Part shown: piece by piece, positions 17,540 to 26,468 of the stretch
How positions within the stretch are numbered: the stretch's first letter is position 1
Layout of the letters: every line of letters starts with the position of its first letter
NCBI RefSeq assembly: GCF_014205845.1
Contig: NZ_JACHCR010000001.1
Span: forward strand, 124,001-188,000
Source of the DNA: Mucilaginibacter cryoferens
GTDB taxonomy: Bacteria > Bacteroidota > Bacteroidia > Sphingobacteriales > Sphingobacteriaceae
Direction: 5' to 3'
DNA length: 64,000 nt
Position numbers and translations under genes: made by a program
Notes under the pieces: generated by a model
Databases searched by the model: none
What the model saw: only the letters and a program-made list of their open reading frames with translations
What the model was told of the DNA's origin: nothing

Positions 17540-18412
17540 CTATGAATTTTTAATAAACTCCTTCTGATACATCAAGGGGCTTTTACCAGTTACCAGTTTA
17601 AAATGCTTATGAAAGGTTGAAAAATTATTAAACCCACTATCGTAACAGAGTTGCTTAATGTTCAGTTTATCTTCTATCAGTAGTTTACAGGCATGGCCAA
17701 CTTTTATTTCGATGATAAATTGTGAAAATGTTTTGCGGGTTTTCGATTTAAAGTACCGGCAAAAAGAATTGGAGCTTACCCCGGCTATATCAGAGATCTC
17801 ATCCAGGTAGATTTTTTTTCTGAAATTTTGCATCGAGTACTCGTAGATATTGTTGAGCCGGTCGTTTTCAGAATCGTTATGATCATATTTGAAGCCTATT
17901 GATGCCAGGTAATTTGATGGCGTACCAGTGGCAATGGTATTTAATGCTCTAAGCAGCATAATAATGCGCTCGGCCCCATCCATATTTAGCATGGCTGCCA
18001 TATAGGTGGCTACCTTCTCTTTAGTCCCTCCGGTTATTTGCAGCCCACGTTTTGATTTTTCGAGCAATATTTTTATCAGTTTATTTTCTGGCAGTTGCAA
18101 AAACTGATCGCCCCAAAAATTTTCGCAAAAGTGCACTACAAAAACCTCAACGTCACCGTTATCGGCGTCATTAAAGTACACATCGTCAAAGCGCCAGTAA
18201 TGAGGCAGGTTTGAACCCACCAGGGCCATATCGCCGGCTTTAAACTGTTTAATGCTATCGCCAATAAATTGTGTACCACTACCTTTCTTTAAATAAATAA
18301 GCTCCAGTTCGGGATGGCAATGCCAGCGATTATTAATATCGGGTAATACATCGTGCCTTACATTAAAAGAATGCGCGGGGCCCGAAGAAACTTTTAGCAA
18401 TAGCGGCTTCAT
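17540..18412 (-). CDS. AraC-family transcriptional regulator with cupin sensor
   Basis: The 290-residue protein has an N-terminal cupin-like effector domain. WHCHPELELIYLKKGSGTQFIGD and FKAGDMALVGSNLPHYW are typical for sugar-sensing AraC proteins. The C-terminal double HTH (about 190-285) is clear, with YLDEISDIAGVSSNSFCRYFKSKT, then LCYDSGFNNFSTFHKHF and GKSPLMYQKEF. It is the nearest regulator to the fucose operon but is separated from it by the permease gene, so control of fucose genes is only a possibility. Its own promoter must lie in the 166 bp before the divergent gene at 18579. Confidence 0.92.
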   Translation of the reverse strand: MKPLLLKVSSGPAHSFNVRHDVLPDINNRWHCHPELELIYLKKGSGTQFIGDSIKQFKAGDMALVGSNLPHYWRFDDVYFNDADNGDVEVFVVHFCENFWGDQFLQLPENKLIKILLEKSKRGLQITGGTKEKVATYMAAMLNMDGAERIIMLLRALNTIATGTPSNYLASIGFKYDHNDSENDRLNNIYEYSMQNFRKKIYLDEISDIAGVSSNSFCRYFKSKTRKTFSQFIIEIKVGHACKLLIEDKLNIKQLCYDSGFNNFSTFHKHFKLVTGKSPLMYQKEFIKNS

Positions 18413-18578
18413 TCAGTTTATTTTACAATTGAGAGTTTAAATGTAATCAATAATTGCAAAAAGAGTTGTTTTTATTGAAATTCCACATCGATAATTAAAT
18501 TGAACAAGCATATTTTATCTTTAGATGTGATATATTTCTGATATATTGTGCCCCAATTAAAACCATTATCACACCTAA

Positions 18579-19832
18579 ATGAAATTTCTCCACATTTTAT
18601 TAATACCCGCCCTGCTATTACCCTTATTTTCTATCGCCCAAAGTAACTATAAACCTGGCTATGTAGTTACCATTAAAGGAGATACGTTAAAAGGCTTTAT
18701 CAATATTAAAGAATGGGCTGTAAATCCCAAAAAAATAAGTTTCAAAACATCTGCAGATAAAAAAGAGAGCCAGGAGTTTGGCGTTAGCGAAATCACATTT
18801 TTTAAAGCTATTAATTTAGAAAGCTATCAGCGATACATCGGGTTATTAAATAGCGACCCTACCGATATAGGTAACATACCAACAGGCCGAAACACCAGCA
18901 CCATTACCGATTCGGTATTTTTAAAGATCATACAAAAAGGTGATAAAATAACCTTGTTTGAATATACAGACGATAAAAAAGACCATTATTTTGTGGCTGA
19001 TAACCGCGACAATAAGCCAGAGGAACTGGTTTATCGTATTTATACCGAAGAAGACGGTAAAACCATCAACGAAAATGGTTATATGCGACAATTTTTTGCC
19101 CTTGCGTTAAAATACAAAACCGACAGCGAATTGCTCAAAGCAGCGATCGAAAAATCGACTTATAACTTTAGAGATCTTGTAGCAATCAGCCGTAAAATAA
19201 ACAACAACAAAGAAAAAGATGACGAGGCTTTTATTGCCCATAAAAAAGGAACCTTCTTTTTTGTCTCGGCAGCGTTAAACATTAGTAACATATCGTCAGA
19301 TAATGGCACTATAGAAACTCTAACCAATTCAACACCTACATCCTATTTCCCACGGATTGCAGCCGGTATAAATGTATTGGCAAACCCCAATGTTGGCAGG
19401 TTAGTTTTTAGAGCAGAAGCTGCTTTTACGGTTAATAAATACAAAGCCAGTTTATCATACAACAATGGCGACGGGATTGAAACCTATTCGTTTAGCCAAA
19501 ATACGCTTTCGATAATACCACAAGTACTATATAACTTTTATAATGCCGATGAGCTTAAAATTTACGGGGCCGCCGGGGCATCCTTTAACATAACCAAATA
19601 TGGTGGCAATACCTTCTATAATAAGCAGGCTGGCAGAAGTGCAAACATCATTCACGACTACCTCACATTAGAATCTGGCTGGACTTCCTTTCCTCTAAAA
19701 ATTGGTGCTGTGCTCAATAAAAAGTTGGATTTTTGGGTCTCTTACATACCTAACGCCACTTTTTCCAGAAATCTGGGCTATAGTGTACAGGTAAGCGCGG
19801 TACAAGTTGGCTTAAATTATGTTTTCTACTAA
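18579..19832 (+). CDS. secreted beta-barrel-like protein, first of a tandem pair
   Basis: The 417-residue protein has a signal peptide (MKFLHILLIPALLLPLFSIAQ) directly followed by SNYKPGYVVTIKGDTLKGFI, a beta-rich N-terminal module of about 200 residues, and a C-terminal region with alternating hydrophobic strands ending in VQVGLNYVFY. A terminal aromatic residue is typical of outer-membrane barrels. I do not recognise a named family. The next gene encodes a paralog with the same layout. An outer-membrane location with a barrel of roughly 8-10 strands is inference. Confidence 0.8.
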   Translation: MKFLHILLIPALLLPLFSIAQSNYKPGYVVTIKGDTLKGFINIKEWAVNPKKISFKTSADKKESQEFGVSEITFFKAINLESYQRYIGLLNSDPTDIGNIPTGRNTSTITDSVFLKIIQKGDKITLFEYTDDKKDHYFVADNRDNKPEELVYRIYTEEDGKTINENGYMRQFFALALKYKTDSELLKAAIEKSTYNFRDLVAISRKINNNKEKDDEAFIAHKKGTFFFVSAALNISNISSDNGTIETLTNSTPTSYFPRIAAGINVLANPNVGRLVFRAEAAFTVNKYKASLSYNNGDGIETYSFSQNTLSIIPQVLYNFYNADELKIYGAAGASFNITKYGGNTFYNKQAGRSANIIHDYLTLESGWTSFPLKIGAVLNKKLDFWVSYIPNATFSRNLGYSVQVSAVQVGLNYVFY

Positions 19833-19867
19833 ATACAACCTTTATACTCACAACTAAACCTTATCCA

Positions 19868-21127
19868 ATGAAACACTTTTACAGACTATCATTAGCGGCG
19901 TTAATATTGCCTTTAGCCACTATCGCCCAAAGCAATTACAAACCAGGTTATGTGGTTACCACCAAAGGAGATACGCTTCGTGGTAGTATTGATCTCAAAG
20001 AATGGTCGGGTAACCCTCAAGACATTAGCTTTAAAAGCCCAAGCGGAGTTAAGAGCTACACAGTTAACGACATTGTTTTTTTTGAAGTAGTTAATGCGGC
20101 CTATCGGCGTTATAACGGAGAGATAAGTACAGGTGAAACTAATCTCCAGAAACTTTCAACCGGGGTTGATTCAGCAAAACGTAAGGATGTTGTTTTTCTA
20201 AAAATTGAGCAAAAGGGCTCCAATGTTACCCTGTACTCTTATACCGACGATGTAAAAACAAGGTTTTTTATTGGCGAAACCAACCAAAACACTATCATCG
20301 AACTACAATACCGCATATATTTTGTTCCGGACCGTGGTACTGTTACCCGCAACGAAAATATTTATGTTTCGCAATTGTACAACATGGCTCAAAAATACAA
20401 CCCTACATCAGAAGCGTTAAAAAGAGCAATTGAAAATGCAAATTACAACCGTGCGGATATGCAAAGCATAGCTCAAAAAATAAACAATATAATGGTAGAC
20501 AAAACAAACTACGGTAGCGGTGCGGCCGTAAAATGGTTTGTAGGGGCAGGTGTTAACGCAAGTTCGTACGTTTTAAAAGGAAATATTCCTATTCTGAATG
20601 GCAGTAATAAAACTACTTTCGGGCCAATGTTCTCTGCGGGAGCCAATATTTATACCAACCCCGATGTTGGCAAACTTGTGCTACGGGGCGAATTGATGGT
20701 TACAACAGCATCATACAACACTACCGTTGATGTTTATTATAATCAGCCAGATCAACCTCGAGGTACTTACTCATTTAAGCAGGTTATTTTATCTATTTAC
20801 CCGCAGATCATTTACAACTTCTACAATACCAAAGGTTTTAAATTTTATGGCGATGTAGGTGCATCTATTAACGTGTCAAAAAACTCGGGAAATGTGTTAC
20901 ATACCGATAAAACAAACACCAACTCTTATAATTATCTACCCCTCAACAAATCGTATTTCTCGTTCCCTATTAAACTGGGCATAGTTTTAAACAATAGATT
21001 TGATGTTGCAATTGCGTACGCTTACGCCCAGTCAATCACCAACAATGCCAGTAACGGAGGACAGGATAGCTCAAACTACTCTATTGATGTATCGAATATA
21101 AGAGCAGGTATCTCTTATCTGTTTTAA
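19868..21127 (+). CDS. secreted beta-barrel-like protein, second of a tandem pair
   Basis: The 419-residue protein is a paralog of the preceding one. It shares the signal-peptide end and first strands (IAQSNYKPGYVVTTKGDTLRGSI), the middle LKRAIENANYN…IAQKINN segment, and the tail motif NPDVGKLVLRGEL (NPNVGRLVFRAEA in the first copy). It ends AGISYLF, again barrel-like. The gap between the genes is 35 bp, so they are probably co-transcribed. The copies are well diverged, so the duplication is not recent. Function unknown. Confidence 0.8.
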   Translation: MKHFYRLSLAALILPLATIAQSNYKPGYVVTTKGDTLRGSIDLKEWSGNPQDISFKSPSGVKSYTVNDIVFFEVVNAAYRRYNGEISTGETNLQKLSTGVDSAKRKDVVFLKIEQKGSNVTLYSYTDDVKTRFFIGETNQNTIIELQYRIYFVPDRGTVTRNENIYVSQLYNMAQKYNPTSEALKRAIENANYNRADMQSIAQKINNIMVDKTNYGSGAAVKWFVGAGVNASSYVLKGNIPILNGSNKTTFGPMFSAGANIYTNPDVGKLVLRGELMVTTASYNTTVDVYYNQPDQPRGTYSFKQVILSIYPQIIYNFYNTKGFKFYGDVGASINVSKNSGNVLHTDKTNTNSYNYLPLNKSYFSFPIKLGIVLNNRFDVAIAYAYAQSITNNASNGGQDSSNYSIDVSNIRAGISYLF

Positions 21128-21145
21128 AAAACGTTCCATAAAAAA

Positions 21146-21173
21146 GCGTCCCGGTGTCTCACCTCCGGGACGC
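21146..21173 (-). terminator. intrinsic terminator for the minus-strand gene
   Basis: A GC-rich 9-bp stem (21146-21154 with 21165-21173) is followed on the minus strand by a run of five T. It fits the end of the outer-membrane protein transcript (stop at 21275). On the plus strand it has no T-run but may still block read-through from the paralog pair. Confidence 0.7.
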
Positions 21174-21274
21174 ATTATCAACTAAATCCAGATCAACCTC
21201 ACGTTTGATCTTTTCTTACCATCTTTCTCAAGGATGGTCAAGTTCTTAAATATCGCTTTAAGCTTTATCCAACA

Positions 21275-24127
21275 TTAAAACGGAGGACCACCAGGACCGC
21301 CGCCCGGAGGAGGGCCGCCTGGACCACCGGGGCCACCAGGACCTGTATTTGGCTTTTTACCCGCAAATTTCTGCAACTTAAGGGTAAAGCTTAAAAGATA
21401 ATACCTACCCAACCTATTACTGCTGGTCTGCGTTACATAACTACCGCTTTGAGTACTGGTATAACCAGCATTTTGGTTAAACACATCCATTGCCGATAGG
21501 CGAATAGTACCGGCATTACCCTTTAAAAAACGACGCTCTACATAAGTGTTTAAAATATTGGGATTAGTTGCACCCTTATAACCGTAGTAAAACATTTTTG
21601 AATAATCGTAACTCACTGTCCAATCCTTCCATAAATAATTTTTGCCATTGATACCCAGGTTAAGCGAGCTAAAATTATTATTGATGTTGGCATTGGTTAT
21701 GGAATTGTTTGATTTATTTACCGCGTAGGTTGTGCTGGCCTCGGCATCCACAACATCGGTTATACTTAGCCTAAACTTTACACCTTGCGATAAAACCAGG
21801 TTTTTTGCTATGTTTTTTTCTGTTGTGGTGGCATAACTTGCCGAATCTACATTACTGATATACGAGATGTTGTTATTGTATGCAACGTTGCCTATAAAAA
21901 ATAAATTATATTTTCTTTTATCCCATGGCTTGGCAAATACATAAAACCCTTGTGCCGAATAATAACCATCGGCATTTAAATACTGGGTTAAAATACTACC
22001 AGCCAGCTTACTGTTAGGGGCATAGCTTTTAGGATAAGTGATGGTGTTGGCTACTATTTTATTATCGGTAGTGGTGAACGATAAATTACTAAAAAACACA
22101 TTCCCGCTTTCAAAATTAAACTTGTTGTACTTGATAGACAGGTTATTGTTAAACTCGGGTTTCAGATCGGGATTACCCTGTACCGGGTACGATGCGTTAC
22201 TAAAATCGGTAACGGGCTGCAACTCGGTATATGTTGGCTGATTACTGGCCCCGTTATAGTTTAAACTTAATGATTGATTGCGCGAAAAATTATAAATAAA
22301 ACGTGCATTAGGTGCCAGGTTGAAAGTATGGCTATCGGTTGGCGCCGCACCGTTGGTTAATGATTGTCCGCGCAATATTGTAGGTTGTGCTACCAAACCT
22401 AATGTATAATTATACTTTTTATCTATAAACCTGTAGTTTAAACCAAAGCGGTTAGTAATAAATGTAGAGTTGTAATTGTTACTCAACAAGCTATAGTAGT
22501 CTCTGGTTGTTCCATCGGCATTAAGGGTATCGGTTAGCTTATCAGCGGTGGTGTAAGCGTAATGATAGGCGTAAGTAAGTTCCAGGTAGCCCTTTTTGCT
22601 TACCGGCTCTAAAAACGATACGCTTGTGCCCACACTATCGGTACGGCTGTTGGTATTAATAAACTGGTTTAGCGGGGCATTTGCAGCACCATCAAGATAG
22701 GTGTAAACCGGGTTCTGATATTTGTTAATACTGTAAGAGCCAGCACCTACGTTGATGCTGAAGTTACGACCACGCTTGTGAAACCGGTGATTGTACAAAA
22801 CATTGGCCCCATAGTTTGGCTCGGTTTGGTTACTATAGGTATCAAAATTATAGTTTGATATGGTTTGGGCTTTATCAACAAGCAGGTTACTGCCTATTTG
22901 GGTGGTACTTACCCTTGCATAAGCAAACGAGGGTGTAACTTTAACATAGTTAACCGTATCTGGTTTAATCTCGATATTGAAGTTAAAGCGATGATTCAGC
23001 TTCTCGTCGGTTTGATTACTGTTGTTGGTATTGGTGCTTGGGTTTGTTTGCGATATGTTATTCTGTATGGTTTTGCTAATTGTAGATACCGAGTTATCGG
23101 CAAAACTATAACTGCCGTAAGCGGTAACCTTTTTACCCCAGCTATCGCGATAGTTAAAACCAAAAGATCGTGCTGTGGTAATACCATTGGAGCTACTGCT
23201 ATTACTCCCCGGAGGACCACCGGGACCGCCACCTCTTGGGCCACCGCCGCCAAAAGTAAACAGGTTGGTATTGGTATTATTTAAGTTACCCAAAAAAGCC
23301 AATTGCCTATCGCCGCTAAAACTAAACACATTTGCCGATGCCACATACCGGTTACCCTCCTGGCTGTTTGAGATGCCGGGTATAGCATCTTTACCCCCAC
23401 CTAAACTGGCCTGACCAAAATAACCATAGTTTTTACTCTGTTTTATGGTAATGTTCAATATTTTATCCGGCTCTCCGCTTTTTACCCCGGTTAAATTAGC
23501 CTGATCGCCGTAATCGTCAATTATCTGAATGTTTTGAACAATATCGGCAGGCAGGTTTTTAGTGGCCGATTTTACATCACCTCCAAAAAAATCCTTCCCG
23601 TTTACCCTTACTTTGGTTACGCTTTTACCCTGCGCGGTTATGTTGCCATCTTTATCCACATCAACGCCGGGCAGCTTTTTTATTACATCCTCCACAGGCG
23701 CGTTATCACGTACAGGATAAGCCGCTGCATTAAACTCAATTGTATCTTCTTTTAACTTTACGGGGTTAGCATCGGTTATGTTAACAGCGTTAAGCATGTA
23801 AGTATCATTTTTAAGAATGATGGGTTTTAACGTAACCGGGGTATTGGCGTTATCCAAAACTAACCTGCGGCGCAAACTTTGGTAGCCTATAGAGCCCAAA
23901 ATAAGGCTAAACTGGTTAACCTTTACATTGTTGAATGTGAAAGCGCCATTGCTATCGGTAATTACGGTAGTGCTATCGGTACCCATTAACATTTTAATGG
24001 TGGTACCGGGTAAGGTTACCCCGGTTGAATCTGTAACGGTACCTTTTACAACCCTGCCCGTTTGTGCAAAGGTTACCAGGCTAAGTAGCAACGCGGCTAT
24101 TATTAAGTATGTAGATTTAGATTGCAT
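21275..24127 (-). CDS. outer-membrane beta-barrel receptor-like protein with Gly/Pro-rich tail
   Basis: The 950-residue protein has a signal peptide (…LLLSLVTFAQ), a carboxypeptidase-like beta-sandwich domain (about 25-110, GRVVKGTVTDSTGVTLPGTT), a plug-like domain (around 120-230, DNAPVEDVIKKLPGVDVDKDGNI and KVRVNGKDFFGGD), and a long beta-barrel of the OMP_b-brl_3 type. Two low-complexity Gly/Pro runs stand out: one near residue 290 (GGGGPRGGGPGGPPG) and one at the extreme C-terminus (repeats of GPGGP, ending GGPPF). The C-terminal tail would project past the last strand. It is divergent from a LytS/LytTR pair that probably controls it. Substrate unknown. Confidence 0.9.
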   Translation of the reverse strand: MQSKSTYLIIAALLLSLVTFAQTGRVVKGTVTDSTGVTLPGTTIKMLMGTDSTTVITDSNGAFTFNNVKVNQFSLILGSIGYQSLRRRLVLDNANTPVTLKPIILKNDTYMLNAVNITDANPVKLKEDTIEFNAAAYPVRDNAPVEDVIKKLPGVDVDKDGNITAQGKSVTKVRVNGKDFFGGDVKSATKNLPADIVQNIQIIDDYGDQANLTGVKSGEPDKILNITIKQSKNYGYFGQASLGGGKDAIPGISNSQEGNRYVASANVFSFSGDRQLAFLGNLNNTNTNLFTFGGGGPRGGGPGGPPGSNSSSSNGITTARSFGFNYRDSWGKKVTAYGSYSFADNSVSTISKTIQNNISQTNPSTNTNNSNQTDEKLNHRFNFNIEIKPDTVNYVKVTPSFAYARVSTTQIGSNLLVDKAQTISNYNFDTYSNQTEPNYGANVLYNHRFHKRGRNFSINVGAGSYSINKYQNPVYTYLDGAANAPLNQFINTNSRTDSVGTSVSFLEPVSKKGYLELTYAYHYAYTTADKLTDTLNADGTTRDYYSLLSNNYNSTFITNRFGLNYRFIDKKYNYTLGLVAQPTILRGQSLTNGAAPTDSHTFNLAPNARFIYNFSRNQSLSLNYNGASNQPTYTELQPVTDFSNASYPVQGNPDLKPEFNNNLSIKYNKFNFESGNVFFSNLSFTTTDNKIVANTITYPKSYAPNSKLAGSILTQYLNADGYYSAQGFYVFAKPWDKRKYNLFFIGNVAYNNNISYISNVDSASYATTTEKNIAKNLVLSQGVKFRLSITDVVDAEASTTYAVNKSNNSITNANINNNFSSLNLGINGKNYLWKDWTVSYDYSKMFYYGYKGATNPNILNTYVERRFLKGNAGTIRLSAMDVFNQNAGYTSTQSGSYVTQTSSNRLGRYYLLSFTLKLQKFAGKKPNTGPGGPGGPGGPPPGGGPGGPPF

Positions 24128-24473
24128 TGATTGTTTTGTGTTTATTTACAACACAAAGCAATATTATCGGCATCACTCAAAAAAACACAATAGACCAGTG
24201 CAGTACAAACGTAGATAAACCCGCACTTTTAACCTATAAAACCACGTATTTATCTGTTAAAGAGGCAGGGTAATCCTTCAAAGATCAGTTTCCGCCCTCC
24301 GTCGGTAACTTTTGCCAGTTAGGCGATTATGATTGATTGATAACTATATTGATTTGTAATATTGAAGGATTATTAGTTGGCAAAAGAAGATCTCAGGTCA
24401 AGATCTCAGGTCGAAAAAATAATAAACATAAATAGTCTTGATTCTCGTATCTTGACTTTTGATTATAACCAAT
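24128..24473. other. 346-bp intergenic region between divergent OMP and LytS genes
   Basis: No gene is supported. It contains an 11-bp inverted repeat (TAATCCTTCAA at 24271-24281, TTGAAGGATTA at 24362-24372), a 9-bp inverted repeat CTTTTGCCA/TGGCAAAAG (24309-24317, 24378-24386) that interleaves with it rather than nesting, and a short direct repeat of AGATCTCAGGTC (24388-24411). These are candidate regulatory sites for the divergent promoters. Confidence 0.5.
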
Positions 24474-25544
24474 ATGAGTCTCAAATCAAAAAGCAATACC
24501 ATTACCCTACTCATCCATATATTAACGTGGCTGGTGCTGGGGTTTTTACTTTTCGGATATCAGCCCTTAACGCTTAATGTAGAGTTGCCTTACCAATTCT
24601 GGATCAAGCAAACCCTCGTTTTTATCATGTTGGTGGGTTCCTTCTATTTAAACGCCACTGTACTTGTACCTGTATATCTTTTAAAAAACCGCACAGGTAT
24701 GTATTTCCTGTTTGCAATTGTGCTCATCGCCGCTATTTATTTTTTAGATGCCCTTTTCGACCGTACACTTGATATGCACCGGTTGATGGATGCAGCATTT
24801 CATAAACATGGGCCACCAAAACGGGGTGAAAAAAATCATTTCTATGATTTTGCACTGCTGTTTATCATGGCTTTGGTATTAGGCATCAGCACCAGTATCA
24901 CTGCCATACAAAAATGGCAGGCAGATATCAGGCTTCGCGAAGCTTTGGAGCAGGATAAGATCAGTTCGGAGTTATCTTTTTTAAAAGCGCAGATCAATCC
25001 GCATTTCTTTTTCAATACCCTTAATAATATTTACGCGCTTACGCATATCAACGCCGATACATCCCGCAAGGCTATACACCAGCTGTCGCGAATGATGAGG
25101 TACGTATTGTATGATACCCAGCACGGTACAGCCCTGCTAAGCCAGGAGATAGCTTTTATAAAAGATTATATCAGCCTGATGCAATTAAGGCTTACCGATA
25201 AGGTGACGGTAACCTTTAATTCGCCCGAAACTGTAAACGACATGACGGTTGCCCCTATGATATTTTTGCCCTTTGTAGAGAACGCCTTTAAACATGGTAT
25301 AAGTGCCACCATGCCCAGCAGCATTCTCATTAGTGTTGAGCAACATGCCGAGGTACTGGAACTAAAGATAGAGAACGCAATTTATAAGGATAGCAACCCA
25401 AACCTGGAAGAAAATAAAGGCATAGGCCTAACCAACACCCTGCGACGGTTAGACCTGCTTTATGCAGGCAAATACACGCTGGATATGAAAGAAGATACCG
25501 CAGCCAACACTTATAAAGTTCACCTAACCCTCAACCTGTTATGA
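24474..25544 (+). CDS. LytS-type sensor histidine kinase
   Basis: The 356-residue inner-membrane kinase has about four N-terminal transmembrane helices (residues 10-145), a short linker coil (WQADIRLREALEQDKISSELSFLKAQ) and the His_kinase domain. The phospho-acceptor histidine lies in INPHFFFNTLNNIYAL. An HATPase domain ends with NKGIGLTNTLRRLDLLY. I use the ATG at 24474, because the frame's earlier start is a TTG adding only five residues. The stop overlaps the next gene by ATGA, so the response regulator is translationally coupled. Confidence 0.93.
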   Translation: MSLKSKSNTITLLIHILTWLVLGFLLFGYQPLTLNVELPYQFWIKQTLVFIMLVGSFYLNATVLVPVYLLKNRTGMYFLFAIVLIAAIYFLDALFDRTLDMHRLMDAAFHKHGPPKRGEKNHFYDFALLFIMALVLGISTSITAIQKWQADIRLREALEQDKISSELSFLKAQINPHFFFNTLNNIYALTHINADTSRKAIHQLSRMMRYVLYDTQHGTALLSQEIAFIKDYISLMQLRLTDKVTVTFNSPETVNDMTVAPMIFLPFVENAFKHGISATMPSSILISVEQHAEVLELKIENAIYKDSNPNLEENKGIGLTNTLRRLDLLYAGKYTLDMKEDTAANTYKVHLTLNLL

Positions 25545-26293
25545 TATTAAACTGTATAGCCGTTGACGATGAGCCCCTGGCTTTGGGCCTTGTTTGTGCT
25601 TTTGTAGAGCAAACTCCGTTTTTAAAACTCACAGGCCGGTACAGCAGCGCCGTTGAAGCCCTGGTTGGTTTGCAGGACCAAAAAGTTGATCTCATTTTTT
25701 TGGATATACAAATGCCCAATTTAAACGGCATCGAACTTGCCCGTGTACTGGATAGCCGGGGAGCAAATAAGCCCCGCATTATTTTTACCACTGCCTATAA
25801 CCAGTTTGCATTAGAAGGCTATAAGGTTGATGCATTAGACTACCTGCTTAAACCTTTTAACTACGAAGAGTTTTTGCATGCCGCCAACAAAGCACTCAGC
25901 TATGCCGAACTGTTACAGCGCTCAGTTAACACTAAAGCTACAACTGCTGTAGCCGATGAACATCGTATTGAGGATGATTACTTATTTTTAAAGATAGAGT
26001 ATCAGCTGGTACGTATAGCGCTTAAAGATATCCTGTACATTGAGGGCTTAAAAGATTATGTAAAGATATACCTGCAAGGCACAGAAAAACCGCTACTTTC
26101 GCTCACCAGTTTAAAATCGCTGGAAGAAAAATTGCCCTCTAAACGCTTTATGCGGGTACATCGCTCGTATATTGTATCGCTGGATAAAATTAATTCCATT
26201 ACCCGCAATGCCCTGCAAATTGGCAAAGTAAACATCACCGTTGGCGATCAGTATAAAGATGCCTTTGGGGTATTTTTGAGTAAGTGGGTGTAG
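25541..26293 (+). CDS. LytTR response regulator
   Basis: The 250-residue protein has a receiver domain (INCIAVDDEPLALGL acidic pocket; phospho-acceptor Asp in DLIFLDIQMPN; Lys in DYLLKPF) and a C-terminal LytTR DNA-binding domain (DILYIEGLKDYVKIYL and MRVHRSYIVSLDKI). It overlaps the LytS-type kinase by 4 bases and is its partner. LytTR proteins bind paired direct repeats; the nearest likely target is the divergent outer-membrane protein gene, though no confident site was found by eye. Confidence 0.94.
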   Translation: MILNCIAVDDEPLALGLVCAFVEQTPFLKLTGRYSSAVEALVGLQDQKVDLIFLDIQMPNLNGIELARVLDSRGANKPRIIFTTAYNQFALEGYKVDALDYLLKPFNYEEFLHAANKALSYAELLQRSVNTKATTAVADEHRIEDDYLFLKIEYQLVRIALKDILYIEGLKDYVKIYLQGTEKPLLSLTSLKSLEEKLPSKRFMRVHRSYIVSLDKINSITRNALQIGKVNITVGDQYKDAFGVFLSKWV

Positions 26294-26297
26294 ATAG

Positions 26298-26407
26298 CCT
26301 CACCTAATCCTCTCAAAAGGAGAGGACTTTGATTTGCATATCGTTTTACCTTTAAACGTCGACTTTTTAGAACCCTCTCCAAAGGAGAGCACAGGGTGAG
26401 CCTCTCC
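26298..26407. repeat. palindromic repeat, family A variant
   Basis: The left half GCCTCACCTAATCCTCTC…GGAGAGG (from 26298) and right half ACCCTCTCCAAAGGAGAGC…GGGTGAGCC (to about 26407) are inverted relative to each other and each contains an inner palindrome. It lies between the LytTR gene and the cNMP-domain kinase gene. Confidence 0.65.
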
Positions 26408-26468
26408 TTTTATTGCAATTTTTTTCCTCCCCTCCCCACTATTAAATAATAATCCCTAATTTTATTTC

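Noticed and set aside
23175..23414. A Gly/Pro-rich plus-strand frame inside the outer-membrane protein gene
   Set aside because: It results from reading the Gly/Pro-coding repeat of the real gene in the opposite sense.
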